DNA of 64,000 nucleotides from Coptis chinensis (GCA_015680905.1 CM027383.1:35028501-35092500), one strand, 5' to 3'. Positions 44,906-59,020 are shown, counted from the stretch's first letter. Notes: generated by a model not told the origin, from the sequence alone. Numbers and translations are program-made.

Positions 44906-47900
44906 ATGTCGAGTTTAGAGGAGCCACCAAACATGACTAGTCATGTTGACAGAATTTGGAGATTTTCTTCTGGTGCATGCAGGCCTAGTAGTATAGATGA
45001 AGTTGGAATGGGCAATTGTTGGATTGAGGGTAGGAGTTGCAGCTCATCTAATACTTGCAAGTAAGTGTGTGTGTGTGTAATGGTTCTAATGTTGTTGTTT
45101 GTATCGATATTGTATTGTTAATGTTTTGTGTTTGAATATGCAGTGAAGAATATTCCAAAGGGACATTTGTATGGAAAAGACATAGCAGGGAGTTATCTCG
45201 CGGGGGTTCGTTGAACCATAGGACTACGAGCTTGGATAGGAGTCATGTGGTGGCTCGAAATGTTTGTAACTCGTGGCATTTGCCGGATCGACAAGATGTA
45301 TGGAAGCTGAACAATAAGGTGATCTCTACTGACTTGAGTTTATAATTTCATTTTTTGCTACTTATTTATTCGATTTTAGTGTAGATACTAGCTTCCATTT
45401 ATTGTGGTTATTCGATACTGCAGTTATTAAATGGCATGCCGAGTTATGTCAAGATTGTGGAAGTTGGACCAAGGGATGGGTTGCAAAATGAGAAAAATGT
45501 GGTGCCTACAGCTGTTAAGGTTGAATTGATACAAAGGCTAGCATATTCAGGATTGCCTGTTGTCGAGGCCACGAGTTTTGTCTCACCAAAGTGGGTACCT
45601 CAGGTATCTCAGATTTACTTTTCCTGTCCTTGATTGTTAACTACTTTCACTGTAAATCCGATTGCCTTTCTTTGTTGTTCCTCAACATATTGCCAACTCT
45701 AGGAGAATTCAGTTGTTCCATTTCTGTTGATTGAAAACTTCCTCCCAATCTTGGTTCTTGAATTGTTTAATGCCTAAGCTGAACTAGTATGGTGCTAATA
45801 GTTCATTACAATGTAAGAACTTATTTTTAGCTTGGTAATTGACGCTTAAACTTGTTTAGGGAACCATGATGTTCCATATGACATGTTCAAGCACTTTGTT
45901 ATGTGAAATCGAGGATGTTAAGACTTAAGACCCTCTCGTGGAACTTCTGTGTGTTGTTATCTGCTACTATTACTTTAAATAAACTAAGTTATCCCAACAG
46001 ATTGTCATGAAATGATGAATCTGTTTGCTTTATAATTTCACGCCTGTTGCATGCATTTCTTGATATTTTTACTTTTCTGAAATGAAGTTTCTGAGACCAC
46101 TATGTATGAGGTTTTTATCTGAATGTTTTTGTCTGTGAGTGTCTCCCTGTGAATCATGCTTGCGTAGTATAGCTGAAACCAACTTGTGTACCCTAGTATA
46201 GGGTATCATTGCCTCTCAAGTGTTGACATGTTAAGTCTTGAACTGTTAGACCTTGTCTTAGAAGAAATCTTTCGTATTGATTAGTATTTTTAAAATGCAT
46301 GTCTTTTATATTGTCGGAAAAGTCTTGGACCATTTCATGCTATTCTAGCTATCTGTAGCAATGAAACTACATATTGGGCGTGTTTGAGTACACAAAGTAA
46401 TTTATCCATGGTAAACCCCTTTTAATGGAAAATCTTAATGATATAGCACACTGAGGAACTTTTAGCACCTTCAAGAACTTTCTTGGAGAATTTTCCCATG
46501 CCATCCCTATATAATGTTTTCCATCAAAATTGTTCTATCTCATGAAATTCTTCTCCAAAGGGTGGGTATATCAGGGAATTATCCCCTTTAAAAACCAAAC
46601 ACACTGATAGTGCTACCAATATTTTGTCAGATATTTGAGCATCATTTAAGGTTTCTGTGTCTTAAGGATTTTTTTTTCCCACGGTGTTTTACCCATATTG
46701 TATATTTCCCTAAACAAAGTTAGTACAAATGTAAGATCTGATTTTGTTATTATATACAGCTAGCAGATGCAAAAGATGTAATGAAGGCAATTCAAAATTT
46801 GAAAGGTGCTAGATTCCCCGTGTTAACACCTAATCTCAAAGTGAGTAATTTTTTCTGGAACAAACTACAGACTGTAGCCAACATGAGTTTATGTGAAATG
46901 TTTTGCATCTGTTTTTATTCTGTATTTCTAGGGTTTTGAAGCTGCCGTTGCTGCTGGAGCAAAGGAAGTTGCTGTATTTGCATCTGCGTCTGAATCATTT
47001 TCTAAGTCAAACATCAATTGCAGCATCGAAGAGAGCCTAATTCGTTATCATGAAGTTGCTGATGCTGCCAAAACGCTATCAGTCGCTGTTCGTGGGTATG
47101 TCTGTCTTGTTTGCTTTGGTGGCACTTATTTTTTGACCACCTCACTAGTTGCTCAATTCCCCCGGTGGGGGAAAACTCACTTGCTTTGTTGTAGTCCTTG
47201 ATGATTTTTAAAACCTTCACTATTCAATCTAAGAAATTAATATTCCAAATGTCCAAACCGCTGAGTTGGAAGACAGCATATCTTTGCTACAAGTGATTGA
47301 AATTTCAGTCAGGCAACCTATTTTCTGGAGATTCAAATTACTGAGAATGTGTACAGTGCCTATGTTCTTGGTATGAAAGCAGCGTATGATCTGGTGATCT
47401 TCTTTGTGTTTGCAGGCGTAGGAGTTGTAATATGTTAAAGTTAGGTAGCAGTGTCTAGGGATTGGAAGCTAAATTATTGGTGAAATTAAATAATTTTTTT
47501 TGATAAATGATGCTTTGAATATTCAATGCGGAGATATTTTAGGTGGAAGCAAAGTTTTTTCTCTATAGTATGAGAAATTATACTTCTTTTATGCATACTG
47601 GATTACTGGTATTAAGTGTGTGATGGTAAGAAGCATGTTTACTAGATCTAACTTGAGAGTTTCTCTACATAAAATAGCCTTTTTACTGTCTACACTGTAT
47701 TTATCGATCAGATATTGTTTGTCCCTGAAGTGCCCTTTTTTTCTTAATATATATGATAACATACTTGGGATTAGTTACTTTGTGAAAAACAATTCACGTT
47801 TATGATCTATTTCATATTGGACTTATTATGGTTGTTGAATTTCATTTGTGATTTCCCTCTTGAAACCTTGTATTGTTGTCTCTTAATGAGTACTTCATGT

Positions 47901-49455
47901 ATAGAAATAATGAGCATGCTCCTTTCTCCCTTTTACTTCTCTTTATGCATTTCTGATTTGGAGTAAAATTTTAGGTATGTCTCTTGTGTTGTGGGGTGTC
48001 CAGTAGAAGGATCAGTGCCTCCCTCAAAGGTGGCATATGTGGCAAAAGAACTTTATGACATGGGTTGCTCTGAGATTTCCCTCGGTGATACAATTGGCGT
48101 TGGTACACCTGGTACTGTTCTGAACCATTTCTTCTTCTTTTATGTCAGCTATGCAACTATCAATTTGGTTCTTAGAGTTTCTCTAATTTCGACTTCATGC
48201 TTGACAGGTACTGTTGTTCCAATGCTTGAAGCTGTAATGGCTGTCGTTCCATTAGAGAAGCTCGCTGTTCATTTTCATGACACTTATGGGCAATCTCTTT
48301 CTAATATTTTGGCGTCACTCCAAGTAAGTCGCATTTATACTTGACTTTTTAAGAACATAACAATCCAGAGACTTGCTCATGTTCAATATCAATTTGGTTG
48401 AAGATTGTGTGGGTTTTGGGAAATGAGAAGCAGGACAGCATGTTACTTGATTGTATCTTTGTAATAAGGGTTTAATTTCTCACTCCCCCAAAATAGAAAT
48501 AGGGGTTAAAAAGAAGCCTTATAAGGTTCAAATAAAAAGTTTCTCCTCCACAAGCTCGCATGCTATTGACTAAAGTTCCAATTTGCATCCCTATTGACTA
48601 AAGGACGAGGGTTTACTAAATTTCACAGAAAGATAACAAACTCAGTAAAGTCTCAGGTAAAGTGGTTGGACCAGTGGAAACATTTTAAGATTTGTGTAAA
48701 AAATGGATTAGAAGAGAGAAAACAGGACCCCCACTCTCTATCATTTATATTCCTATAAAGAAGGCAAATGAATCAAAGTGCATGAATCATGATGCTAATG
48801 GCCTGCGTGGCTTGTCTCAGTCCATCACGGGGATTCTAAAAATGCCTGAGCTGGAGAGAGTTGTGTTCTGTTTCCCATATAATACCGACTCAATTGGATG
48901 CCTTAGCTTCCAATTTTTACTTATCGACCTTTCCAATTCCTTTGTGCTAAATCATGAATGATTCTGAAGTAGAATTGGTAATCAATGGATTGGGAAATCT
49001 GTACATACTCAAAATGTCTATGCAATTTGGTTATTAAGGCAGAGCACTGTTTCAGTTGGTAGGACATGGTCCTCCTATGCATGAGAAAGCTTATGTTCCT
49101 AAACTTTTTGTGAAACAGTTACTTACTGCTTGCTTGTAGCTTCGGTGTATCGGAAAAATCATACATTGAACTGTTCCTTACTGCTAAAAGTTTTTTTTCT
49201 TCACAGATGGGAATCAGTATAGTCGATTCATCTGTTGCGGGCCTTGGAGGTTGCCCGTATGCCAAAGGTGCTTCTGGGAATATTGCGACAGAGGATGTGG
49301 TGTACATGCTCAACGGGCTTGGCGTGAAAACCAATGTAGACCTTGGCAAGCTCATGTCAACTGGGGAATTCATCTGCAAGCATTTGGGACGTGCATCTGG
49401 CTCAAAGGCAACCGTTGCTTTAAGCAGAATCACATCAGATGCCTCTAAAATATAA
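44906..49455 (+). CDS. hydroxymethylglutaryl-CoA lyase
   Basis: The enzyme splits HMG-CoA into acetyl-CoA and acetoacetate at the end of leucine breakdown, in plants presumably in mitochondria. Eight coding exons, all GT..AG, give 418 residues with no stop: 44906-45060, 45144-45318, 45424-45603, 46760-46840, 46932-47095, 47975-48111, 48208-48323, 49207-49455. I chose the ATG giving [12 protein letters not shown] because plant homologues start MSSLEEP; an in-frame upstream Met at 44870 is not needed. Residues 1-110 are the plant-specific N-terminal extension. The catalytic barrel shows GPRDGLQNE (Asp 128), HFHD (His 319 and 321), the signature [14 protein letters not shown] with active-site Cys 352, and Asn 361. 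All metal ligands are kept, so it looks functional. Confidence 0.95.
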
Positions 49456-50985
49456 CTTAATGTAAATCTGGTTCCTGCCAAAGAAGACTCCAAAAGCCAA
49501 AAAATTGGCGGTGATTTTTTTAATTTGGATTGCACATTGATGCTTGATATATGTACACACAACTACACAAATAATGCCATAAGATGAGTTTGGATTCAGA
49601 GCCCTTGATGAAACGGATGTATGATCAGTGAATATGTTCTGATTCTCATCGAGGAGACATTATGATAAGCAATAATAATACTTTTTTTCGTACCAATATG
49701 CTATGTTACTTCCATTATCGAAATAAAATATGCTATGTTACTTTGGAATTTACGTAGGATCCGTGTTGAATTAATGGATACAATGTTATATCTAGAATAT
49801 ATTTCACACATATATTGTCATTTGCCTTATTATTACTGTGATTTTTTCTTTTAAAACCTGAAATAGGATAACGACGAACTAAAGAAACTCGTCTGAAATC
49901 TACTATAATGCGCTTTTAAGGTAAAAGTCGGGACATCTCAAAGTCATGTACCTGCAGTGGTACATGAGTGCCAACATGACATTCAATTGTGACGGGAAAT
50001 ATTATTATAGATGTTATATTAGTGTTAGGAAATATTGTGTTTTCATTATAATTATCCCAAATACATTGCCTTCACCAGACTGTTTCTTTTCTTGTTTTAC
50101 ACTTTTACTGCAATGCTCTAAACATTTGCATTTCATAGTATTAGCAGTACCATATCATCTTCAGATCTGGCCCTGTTGTTAACACTTGCGGTAAGAGCAA
50201 ATCACAAAGTCATTATTAAAAATAGAAAAGAAAAATCACTTATTTGAGACTGTAATTAACCCGTAATTAATACTTAAATCTCGAGTTGTAGCAGAACCAC
50301 CAAAATGTTTTATTCAAACTTGAGTTATCGAACTTAAATTTCGGGTTGTTAACTTGTTCACCAAAAAAAAAACAAACTTGAATTAAAAAAAAACAAACTT
50401 GAATTTTGGTCCCAACTTGGTTTAGGCTTCCAAACCAACACCCTCCAAATTGTGCCTTGGGTAGCAATCATAGCCTAAGCGGGCAACCGCCTTGGGGCAT
50501 GAGTGGCAACTGAGTCAGACGTTACAAAGGTACAATCACACACCTTAGACACGTTAATGGTTGCTCAACTTTTTAGCCTAAAAGTACTAGTAAACGGGCA
50601 CGTGCTAGGAAAGAAAATTGGGGTAGAGAAAATCAAAAGAATGAACGCATATAAATTAGAATAGTAACATATTACATTTGTTTGAATGGATATATTATGT
50701 AATATGTTTTAGATTAATAAAGGTCGAGGCCTGACAAAATACTTCAATAAGAAAATAACACTTCAATACGCTAGTTGTGTTCTTTGTCCGATTCGATTTT
50801 TGCTGCTGTGCCATGGAGCGAATAAATATACTCGAAGAGGTATTTAATCGCTTGTAATTTAATCAATATTAGTGCATATGCCACATACTAATTTATCCAA
50901 AAAATAGGTATTATGTTGATGAAGTTAACCTTTGTACTGCTGGTTGTGTAATTATCTTGTTGAGCATTTATATGTGATTGATGAA
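49456..50985. other. 3' UTR of HMG-CoA lyase and anonymous sequence
   Basis: An AATAAAA-type signal near 49722 may serve polyadenylation. Beyond about 49800 there is AT-rich sequence with no gene, RNA or element that I recognise. Confidence 0.35.
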
Positions 50986-51355
50986 CATTAGGAAAAATAC
51001 ATTAGACACTGTTAATATTTGTTCTATATATAGATATATTAATGCGAATATAATATGTAGATTGAATTGAATATTGAGAAACAATTAGGAAAAATACATT
51101 GGACACTGTTAATATTTGTTTTATATATAGATCTATTAATGCGGATATAATATGGAGATTGAATTGAATGTGTAAATAAAAGCTTTCCGAAAGATTGTTG
51201 TGGCAAGATTACCATTAGAAAAAATTACACTGTACAATGTTGATAATTGTTCTATAGAGCTATTAAGTCGGATATACTATGTGGAGTGAATTGAATGTGT
51301 AAAAAGCTTTCTGGAAGATGTCGATGTGGCAAGATTACAATTTAAAAAAATTCAA
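50986..51355. repeat. three degenerate tandem units of about 90-130 bp
   Basis: The unit aggaaaaatacattagacactgttaatatttgttctatatatag...ttgaattgaat repeats at about 50990-51080, 51088-51172 and, more diverged, 51218-51300. The last two are also followed by aaagctttc(c/t)(g/t)gaaagat. No coding capacity. Confidence 0.7.
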
Positions 51356-51689
51356 TATATTGTGGATTTTATTTCATGTGTATGGAGATTGAATGATTCA
51401 AATGATGGAGTTGTGATTTTTTCAAATTATCTATATGGAGGCGAAAAAATTAAGAAATTATAGATGCTAGTCGGATCGTTGAATTAATTCTGTTTCACCC
51501 TGTCATTAGTCGCATAATCCTTTGATCAATTCTTGCATTGGTTATTGGTCCCCATTCTGAAAATGCTATCATCACCCAACTCCAAATGTAGTACTTTGAC
51601 AGAGTGCATAATGAAGGAGTTCAGAGGCGTTGAAAGCGTGGTCCATTGTGCACACTCACTATGCTATGCGTAGATGATTATTGAAAAAG

Positions 51690-51975
51690 TTTGTCAAGCG
51701 GCAACAATTTTGATTATTGAAATTGCTAGTGTTGGGAAAAATATTGGGAGACTGGTGTATTGGGAAAAATGCTAGTGTTTTTCATAAAAAAGAAATTGTT
51801 GGCCTGGTATAAAAAACTCAAATATTGAATCCAAATTTTTTTGTCAAGCGGCAGCAATTTTGATTATTGGAACAACGATAATACAAATTGGTGTATTGGG
51901 AAAAATGCTAGCATTCTTCATAAAAAAGAAATTGTTGGCCTGGTATAAAAAAACTCTAACATTGAATCCAATAGA
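51690..51975. repeat. two-copy tandem repeat of about 150 bp
   Basis: The unit ttgtcaagcggcaacaattttgattattg...gggaaaaatgctagtgtttttcataaaaaagaaattgttggcctgg occurs at about 51690-51832 and 51841-51972. The copies differ by small indels. Confidence 0.8.
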
Positions 51976-51979
51976 CTGA

Positions 51980-54180
51980 ACTTTTGTATGTCAGAGGTGT
52001 CATGTTGAATAAAAACCTCATCCTCAAATGTCTTAAAACGAGATTCTCCATACTTTGGTTTCCTTTAATTTATTATTCTGGAGTCAAATTAAAAGTTCGA
52101 AGAGAAGACCAAACCAAAAATGCTCATTTGCACATGTAGCGTATTTCGTATCTACTAAGGTGAAAATTTGGTGAAGAACGTTATCAGGTAAACTGCTTAT
52201 TCCGCCTTTTGTATCATGCTCTATCTTTTTCAACATAGATATAATTTTCCATCGTTTGATTCCATGATTTTAAGTTAGAAAAAAAAATAGTACAAAAAAT
52301 TAGTTTATTTATAGTAGGGCAAATTTTTTTAAAACTACATCACATTTACACATGTAAGAAGGAAATACTGAGACTGGAACCTACTACGCAAATGTCTTCT
52401 TCGAGTATCAGTTATTCGTTGTGTACACCTGATTGGCCCTCTTTGTTGTTCGTCGAAACACATGAACAAACACAAAAATGAAATAAAATAAAAACAGACA
52501 TAATGCAAAATTGGCACATTAGTTGTCCTTGCTACTCCTGCTACCCCATTGGCTCCACCTGAATCTAATGATCCAACAACAAAATGCCCAATTTTGGAAA
52601 TCTTATGTGAGAGGGTTTTATATTAAAGAATTTATTGATTTGGGGCATCTTTTGGGGAATGGATCATATCTTTTTTCACCAGCTTTAAAACTTGTGTTGA
52701 CTGGCTGCTTCTTTTCAGAGGCATTAAGCTTGATGTTTTCGACCCTGTTTTTCTTGTTCATTTTTGTCAATCTCACATCTTTAAAGTTTTCTCCTTTGTC
52801 TACCTAGAAGCCTCCAGTTCCGGGAGCCTTGCCTTGATTCTCTCCACTTCTTTCCTATTAAGCTCATGCTCTGCCACATCTATCTGCTTCCCTATTAATT
52901 CGGCAAGAAATCATTAATTCGCACATTATTCGTGAATTTATTTTCACTATAAATTTGCTGAGTATGTTGTCAAATTTTCTCGCAATTTTTTATTTTTAGT
53001 TTCGCATTATACTCAAATTACTTACGAACCCGAACTTTTGTTGTTTCTGTTTTTATTAATCCGAATTTAAAAAACGAATTCTTATCGAACCTCGAATTTT
53101 ATTCAAATATTTTCCGTATCGAGTTTTTGCCGCATTACGAATTGCTAACTATGATAGAGTGTACACTATTTAAATTTTGTCAAATTTCAATGAAGAAAGT
53201 TAGTTTACAACTGGCTCAACTTTTTCCCTCTTTTTTCATACCTTTTCGGGAAGCAACAACCGCCTTGACCCCCTTCTCTCTTTCCTTACAAAATGGCGTC
53301 ATCCTCTCCTACCCCCCCTTTTTTATGGAGCTCACTCTTTTAGCATTCTAACCCATCGTCTTCTTCAACTACCACCGCCTCAAGCAGTTTCTCAACCACA
53401 TTTGAGGATGGAGCAGGTGTGGTTCATCAATAAGCTATGGATAATACTAGTATGAATGTAGAAAGAAGGGACTTTTGTAGAAATAAGAGTTTTTTATTAT
53501 TAAACTGACCAAGACCAATTTTTCCAAAGGGCCACTAAATTGGATGAAGATCAAATTTTGAGTATAGAAAGTAATATCTATTGGAAGATCAAATTGGTAC
53601 ATATGGCGTAACACTAATTTCCTGAAGTAATTGACTTTTTGATGATATTTGAGATGCCTGCATGTACAGAGTGGGTCGAGAAAATGAACACGTGAACAGA
53701 AAACCATGGCTAAAAACAAATCTACAATAAGTGCGTTTGTGATTTTAACTTGAGTCAAAGTTGAATTCAAGAAAGGAAATCAAAATGAAAAAGTCGAATC
53801 ATTGAGGTAAGCGGAAACGAAATTCGACGCTAACTATGTGAAAATTTAGCAAAAATTGTTGGAAGATTCAACCCCAAAAAATCGAGAATATTTTAGAGAA
53901 TGAGTGTCAAGTGGTAAAAGATTGTTGAAGACATAGAGAAATGACTCAACGATGGTAGCTCGCAGTTCTATGAAGAAAATGAGCGTCAACACTTAAATTA
54001 CCAACATGCGTAAACGATTTGATTAAAGTCATCTCTATATGTATTCATGTGAATGAACAAAGTCAAGTGTATTCATGAAGTCCCAGTATCATAGATCAAC
54101 AATGATGACAACAATATAGTCTTGTATAGAGTTTAATTCCTAATCTATTAGATGCCAATTAGAGCAGCAAAGTAGATGAA
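51980..54180. other. anonymous AT-rich region
   Basis: Scattered short frames (for example 52523-52807 and 53447-53770) have no recognisable domain. I see no repeat structure or RNA gene. Confidence 0.3.
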
Positions 54181-54620
54181 ACAAAGAATGTTATCAGAGC
54201 AGCAGCAACGATCACCGAACACCCCGACCAGCAAGCCTTTGCTGCACCATCTGGAATGGTTTGAGAAAAATACGGTGGCCTGCTATATGCCTCGATAACA
54301 TCTCTGTAACGACCTTTCCTATGGAACCTCAATTTGCCAATGCCTCTATTATTAACATAATAATAATAATATTGTAGACCTGTAGTAAAGAGGAATTACT
54401 TACAACATTCTCTTATATATGTTGAAGAGAAAACAAAATCCTAAACACGGACTTAAGCTTACAAACATGGAACACTGTCGAACTGTGTCAAAACCACCGA
54501 TTACTATAAAAGCTCGAGTTTGTAGAGAACGCAAAACTATATGAATATCAAAAGAAGGCCCGAGGGTAGAACATGGGCATGGCACACCTAGAAGCTGGGG
54601 ATAAGCTACTGACTTTCCTT

Positions 54621-56809
54621 TTACTCACTGTACAAATAAGCAGAGCTTTCAGTCTTCCTTCCAGTTTTTGCTAGAAAAGTATAATACCATTCAACTGAAT
54701 GCCTCGGGTACCTCCTTCTTTCCTTGTCATGGAAGTCAACTCCATAAAGACCGAAATGAGAAGTTTAACCACCCGTTACTTCAAAAACATCAAGGACCAC
54801 ACAAAGTATCCCTTGAGGTTCGATCCATTCCTGCAATAAAAATTGAGAAATTAGAGCGTGAAGGTCCTGGATTATGTCTTTGGTACATGTTTTTTATTGA
54901 CTGAATAGATTTATGAGAGAAATTTTATTTTACTTGCACTCTTTGTATAAAATGGTAATAACTCAACAGTTTACCGAATAAATATGCTAAGCTATAAGCC
55001 TATAAGGATTTATGGGAATTTACTATAGCATTGCCTAAGCACATATGCACCAAAATTTGGTTTGGTTTGATTAGTTAACAATTAAGACGTGTTTATAACT
55101 TTATGTTTCAGACTTTCAGCAGTCTACCAAGGTACCAAATTGTTATGCTTCGGAAAAGGGTAGTACTGGATAGTGGATAATGCTTCAGTATTTTCCATGC
55201 TTCCAAGCTGTCTAACATCCATAAAACAGAAACTAAAGCAATACTAATGCCAAACCCAGATCCATCACCAGTACCAATGTCAAAACCTAGTCCATTTCCA
55301 CCAAGCCCAAAACCAATGTCAAGGCTTTCCGATTTTTCAGTTGTGGGTTTTTCTGATTCCTTGATATCCTTAAGAGGTCTATAAGCAGAACAGAGCCAGG
55401 TGCTCAGTAAAACTAAGAGGCACAAATACAATATCAAGTTCAGATTCATTTTCATTAGTACTTAATACTTGGAAGGTGAGGTAGCCAAGTCCTTAGATTT
55501 ATTTATAGTAGAGTATCATAATTCATAAATTGTTCATTCCAGTTGTTAATTTGGTTACTTTAAGTGAGAAAATTTGTTGCTCAAAATATGCAACACGTGA
55601 TTTGCAGTAGCAAAAGAACCCTCTTTTTCTGGATTCATGTAGTGCGTCTAATTGTCAACTTTGCTATCTGTTTCGTAAGAACTCAGATAACTGAGACTCT
55701 CCTGAAAGCCTGAAGTTCAATGTACTTGAATCAGCTTAAATCAAGGAAATTAAATGATCTTAGAATATCGAAATTTCACACACCTGTAAGACATATTATC
55801 TTATCTTTCATCTTGTATTTTCTATTTTTCTTGACTAAATATTTTATCTGTTGAGTTTTGACTGGCAAATTTTCCACAATTCATAATCAGAAAGTTGAAG
55901 CCATTTAACATCAATTGGCATCAATACGCCCGATAAAGAAAAATGACCCATTCCGCCAGCATAAATGGATTAAGGTGTAGTCTTGCTAGTGCTGAAGCTC
56001 AAGACCATGACCAAGTTGACTCAAATGTACCTGTACAACATGTTTGCATACTTGTATGTGATATACTTCTCCAGAGAATTAATTCCAAGAGTTTCACAGG
56101 ACAGACTGATAGGAGAAAAAGTCTCAGTACAACCTCTGCAACGCAGTTGTCAATATAAATTGAGAACTGAAATAAATTTGTTATTTGCACAAAATTCATA
56201 TTTTGGGCTAACATACAATTTACTGGATCAAGAATACGACTATTTCAACTTGGTACTAAAGTCGGAGAGTTCTAGCAGCCGTATCCTAGGAATGCTTGCT
56301 GCTTCTTCTCTTTCTTTCTGAGTGTTGTATCCCCTGTTCACTGCACAAAGCCAAATCAAATTAGCACCACAAACTGCAACTTTAAACTCTGCACAAGTTG
56401 ACACAAAAATAAAATAAAAATAAAAACAACAGTGAGATGTGCTAAGCCACAAAAGAAAATATTACCTAGATATAAGTTCCATGCATCCAAGTCTGGAAGC
56501 AAATTTTTGATATACATCTGTAAAAATTTAATTCTTGCAGTGTCATTGTGGGCTGCTGGATTAGATGAGTCATCGCTAGTCATTGGAAGTCCTACAATAT
56601 TAAATGGTGCAACATCTGAAAACTCAATCTCGATCCACATAGTGTATTAGTGCTATTAAGCTGAAGCAAAAAAATTCAAGGTTCAGAAGTTGTGGGGGAA
56701 GTTTAATGGTATTACCATTCTCATGGATTATAGCTGCAGGATTTTTGTAATTTAGTTTTACATGGTCCAGCAATCTTTGTAGTCCCCATCCTACAATTAT
56801 TCCATCAGC
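54621..56809 (-). pseudogene. GH1 beta-glucosidase pseudogene (C-terminal exons)
   Basis: Three exons of a family 1 glycoside hydrolase are visible. 56716-56809 reads GWGLQRLLDHVKLNYKNPAA then IIHENG (the GH1 catalytic nucleophile block, usually ITENG). 56466-56591 reads NDTARIKFLQMYIKNLLPDL. 54621-54830 reads NGSNLKGYFVWSLM, then HFGLYGVDFHDKERRRYP and SVEWYYTFL. The last exon has a frameshift in the WSLMDVFE block and a stop after TGG, so it is broken. The N-terminal half, including the acid/base NEP motif, is not visible. The intron between the last two exons (54831-56465) contains a small secreted-protein ORF on the same strand. Confidence 0.75.
55108..55455 (-). CDS. small secreted Gly-rich protein, 115 codons, hypothetical
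   Basis: The frame begins MKMNLNLILYLCLLVLLSTW with a strong signal peptide (cut probably after LCSA). It is followed by a charged stretch (RPLKDIKESEKPTTEKSES) and a Gly/Phe-rich segment (GFGLGGNGLGFDIGTGDGSG), and then a hydrophobic tail. I know no named family. The layout resembles small plant secreted or cell-wall peptides. It lies within the last intron of the broken GH1 gene, in the same orientation. The C-terminal 40 residues may be read-through of non-coding sequence or may be spliced differently. Confidence 0.5.
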   Translation of the reverse strand: MKMNLNLILYLCLLVLLSTWLCSAYRPLKDIKESEKPTTEKSESLDIGFGLGGNGLGFDIGTGDGSGFGISIALVSVLWMLDSLEAWKILKHYPLSSTTLFRSITIWYLGRLLKV

Positions 56810-57013
56810 CTAGCAGGATCCTGGTCATGAGATCATATACCAACTTTTGAGTCAGGATGAACATATGTTTAGAGAACCAAAATCCAACAGATGGCAAGTA
56901 AGCAGTTCATTCATTATCTTACTCTAAATAAAAGCTCATTTGTAACAGCAGCATAATTACGAATGCCAACATCCATCTAATGAATACATGGGTAACACAA
57001 AAGTCAGTAGAAA

Positions 57014-57490
57014 TCAGAAGAGTTCTTCCTGTAATACAAAGATGAAAAGGTGTACTTGGCATGTGTGTGCGTTTTTTAAGAGTTTGACGGCTGCTACTTG
57101 CATGCCATTAGGAAACTGACCTCTGCAGACAGTTCCATAGTAATCAAATGAGAAATATTTATTGCCAGTACTTAGATAACAGGTAAGAGTCCTTTGCAAC
57201 AACGAGAAATATTTAATTCCACTTTGGAACAACGGCGATGGATTTTCACATCCCATTGGGATATCAATTTTCTGACGGTAAAGAATATCGTATATGCCAA
57301 TCAGACAAACTACCAAAGCCAGTACACCATTCCGCTTCAAGATCATGATAAGTAGGCACCTATAAAACCACATTTACCCCATGTGAAAATCGCCTCGGTT
57401 TCTCTCTTGCCACTTCACTTAGTAACATTTCAATAGATTCGGAGTTAGCATTGGCCTCTTCTTTCAAAACTTTCATAGCCACCCATCCAT
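57014..57490 (-). pseudogene. receptor-like kinase fragments
   Basis: 57014-57373 reads a membrane segment (LALVVCLIGIYDILYRQK), a juxtamembrane LFQSGIKYFSL and a degenerate ATP-binding start (YYGTVCRGQFPNGMQVAAVK). 57400-57480 in another frame reads VAMKVLKEEANANSESIEML. These resemble the transmembrane and kinase start of LRK10L/PR5K-type receptors. The frames do not join and no catalytic loop is seen, so I treat them as scraps. Confidence 0.35.
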
Positions 57491-57499
57491 ACTTCGATC

Positions 57500-59020
57500 A
57501 CCTGTAGTAATGTTTATATCGTTTATCAGATTCCCATCACTTTGGCTCCGCCAACAAAACATTGAATTTTTCTTCTAGACCCACCCATAGTAACCCACTA
57601 AATATATCACCCACTAAATGTTAGGTGGGATGTACAATTGTCTTAGAAATGACAATAGATCATCCATGGCTCCTAATTTAAATATTGAGGTTACTGTGAA
57701 TTAAAAAATAACATGGATATGCAAATATGCAAAATCAACTACCGGGTGTAGAAATTGAGAAAAAGTAGAAAGTGAACCTATCGAGAAATGAGTGAATGTC
57801 GAGTTGCATGGCAATGAACAACTTTAAGCAACAACTGGGTGAGGATCAAATACACACTCAAATTATATTGCCGACTCCTTTTATATCCTAGAAAAGGTTG
57901 ATCTCCTGGGAACATGAAACATCGCAACAATCCCAATATTCCCTACACAAAAATTCAACCATGTTCACATTGGAATGCTTACAATAAGAATGACTGACAA
58001 AAGCTTCTACACCACCATGCAGATCACACTACTACCTAAGATACTTTGAAATAATTTTCTCCCACCCCGAGATGTAAAATGTGCACGCTTCAAAGTGATA
58101 CGTCACATTCCACGCAACTATTGACTTTGCTTCAGAGAAAAATAAGATAATATTGTCGATCATGAAAACATAGCTACGTACAAACAATTGATAGAAAGAA
58201 ATAAGAGCAAATATATTCATGGACAGTAGTTGCTGAATGCGATAGGGAAATGACTCCTATGAGATTGTGATCTTTTCCAAAGGAAAAACTTTCCTTAGAA
58301 ACTCTTTTTTAAACCTTTCACTACATTAATAGGGTGTATTTTTTTTTCTTCTTACTCTCCTCTCAATAGATAACTTGTCATTTTTATACTTCTCTCATCA
58401 CAACCATCCAATCCTTTCATTCGCCACTATTTTTATCTTGTTCTCCAAGCTCAGCATGCATATCGGACTTAACCTTCTCTCATTGTGTGTCTTCCCATGT
58501 TAGTGTTAGTGTTAGTTGTTTGTTTACCGAATTTCTAACAGAAAAATCTCAATCCATTCTATTTCAAAACGGAGTTCAACCTCAACGATCCGTACATAAA
58601 TTTGAAATCGTGATAAAACACTGAACTTTTCTGACTACATATAGAATGAGAAGATTCAACATAATTTAATTGCTATAGTTTTTGTAATTAATGTTGAACC
58701 AAACAGTTAATAATGTAACATATTTTCTTGTCCAACTATAGAGTTCCCAAGACAACAGTAACAACTGTTCCACCAATTTTTCGTCATTACTTGCTTTCAA
58801 ATCAAAACAAAATCACCTAAAGCTTAAAAAGATGAACTCTAAGCACTACATTGCTAACAATCAAATCCGAACAACAAACACAAAAAAAGTAGAAAATGCA
58901 TAAAATAATGAATCTCACCTTAAAGAAAGTTGTTCTCAGAAACTTCTATATTTTTTAAAATCATTGGAGATGTCAATAGTTTGATAAAAATTAAATAAAA
59001 TATTCAACTAAGAGTGCAAC
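57500..59020. other. no gene recognised
   Basis: AT-rich sequence with short frames only; no domain, RNA or repeat identified. Confidence 0.3.

Noticed and set aside
49038-49095. A stretch with tRNA-like words (ggtaggacatggtcctcctatgc)
   Set aside because: It does not fold into a cloverleaf with proper A and B boxes; it lies in intron 7 of the HMG-CoA lyase gene.
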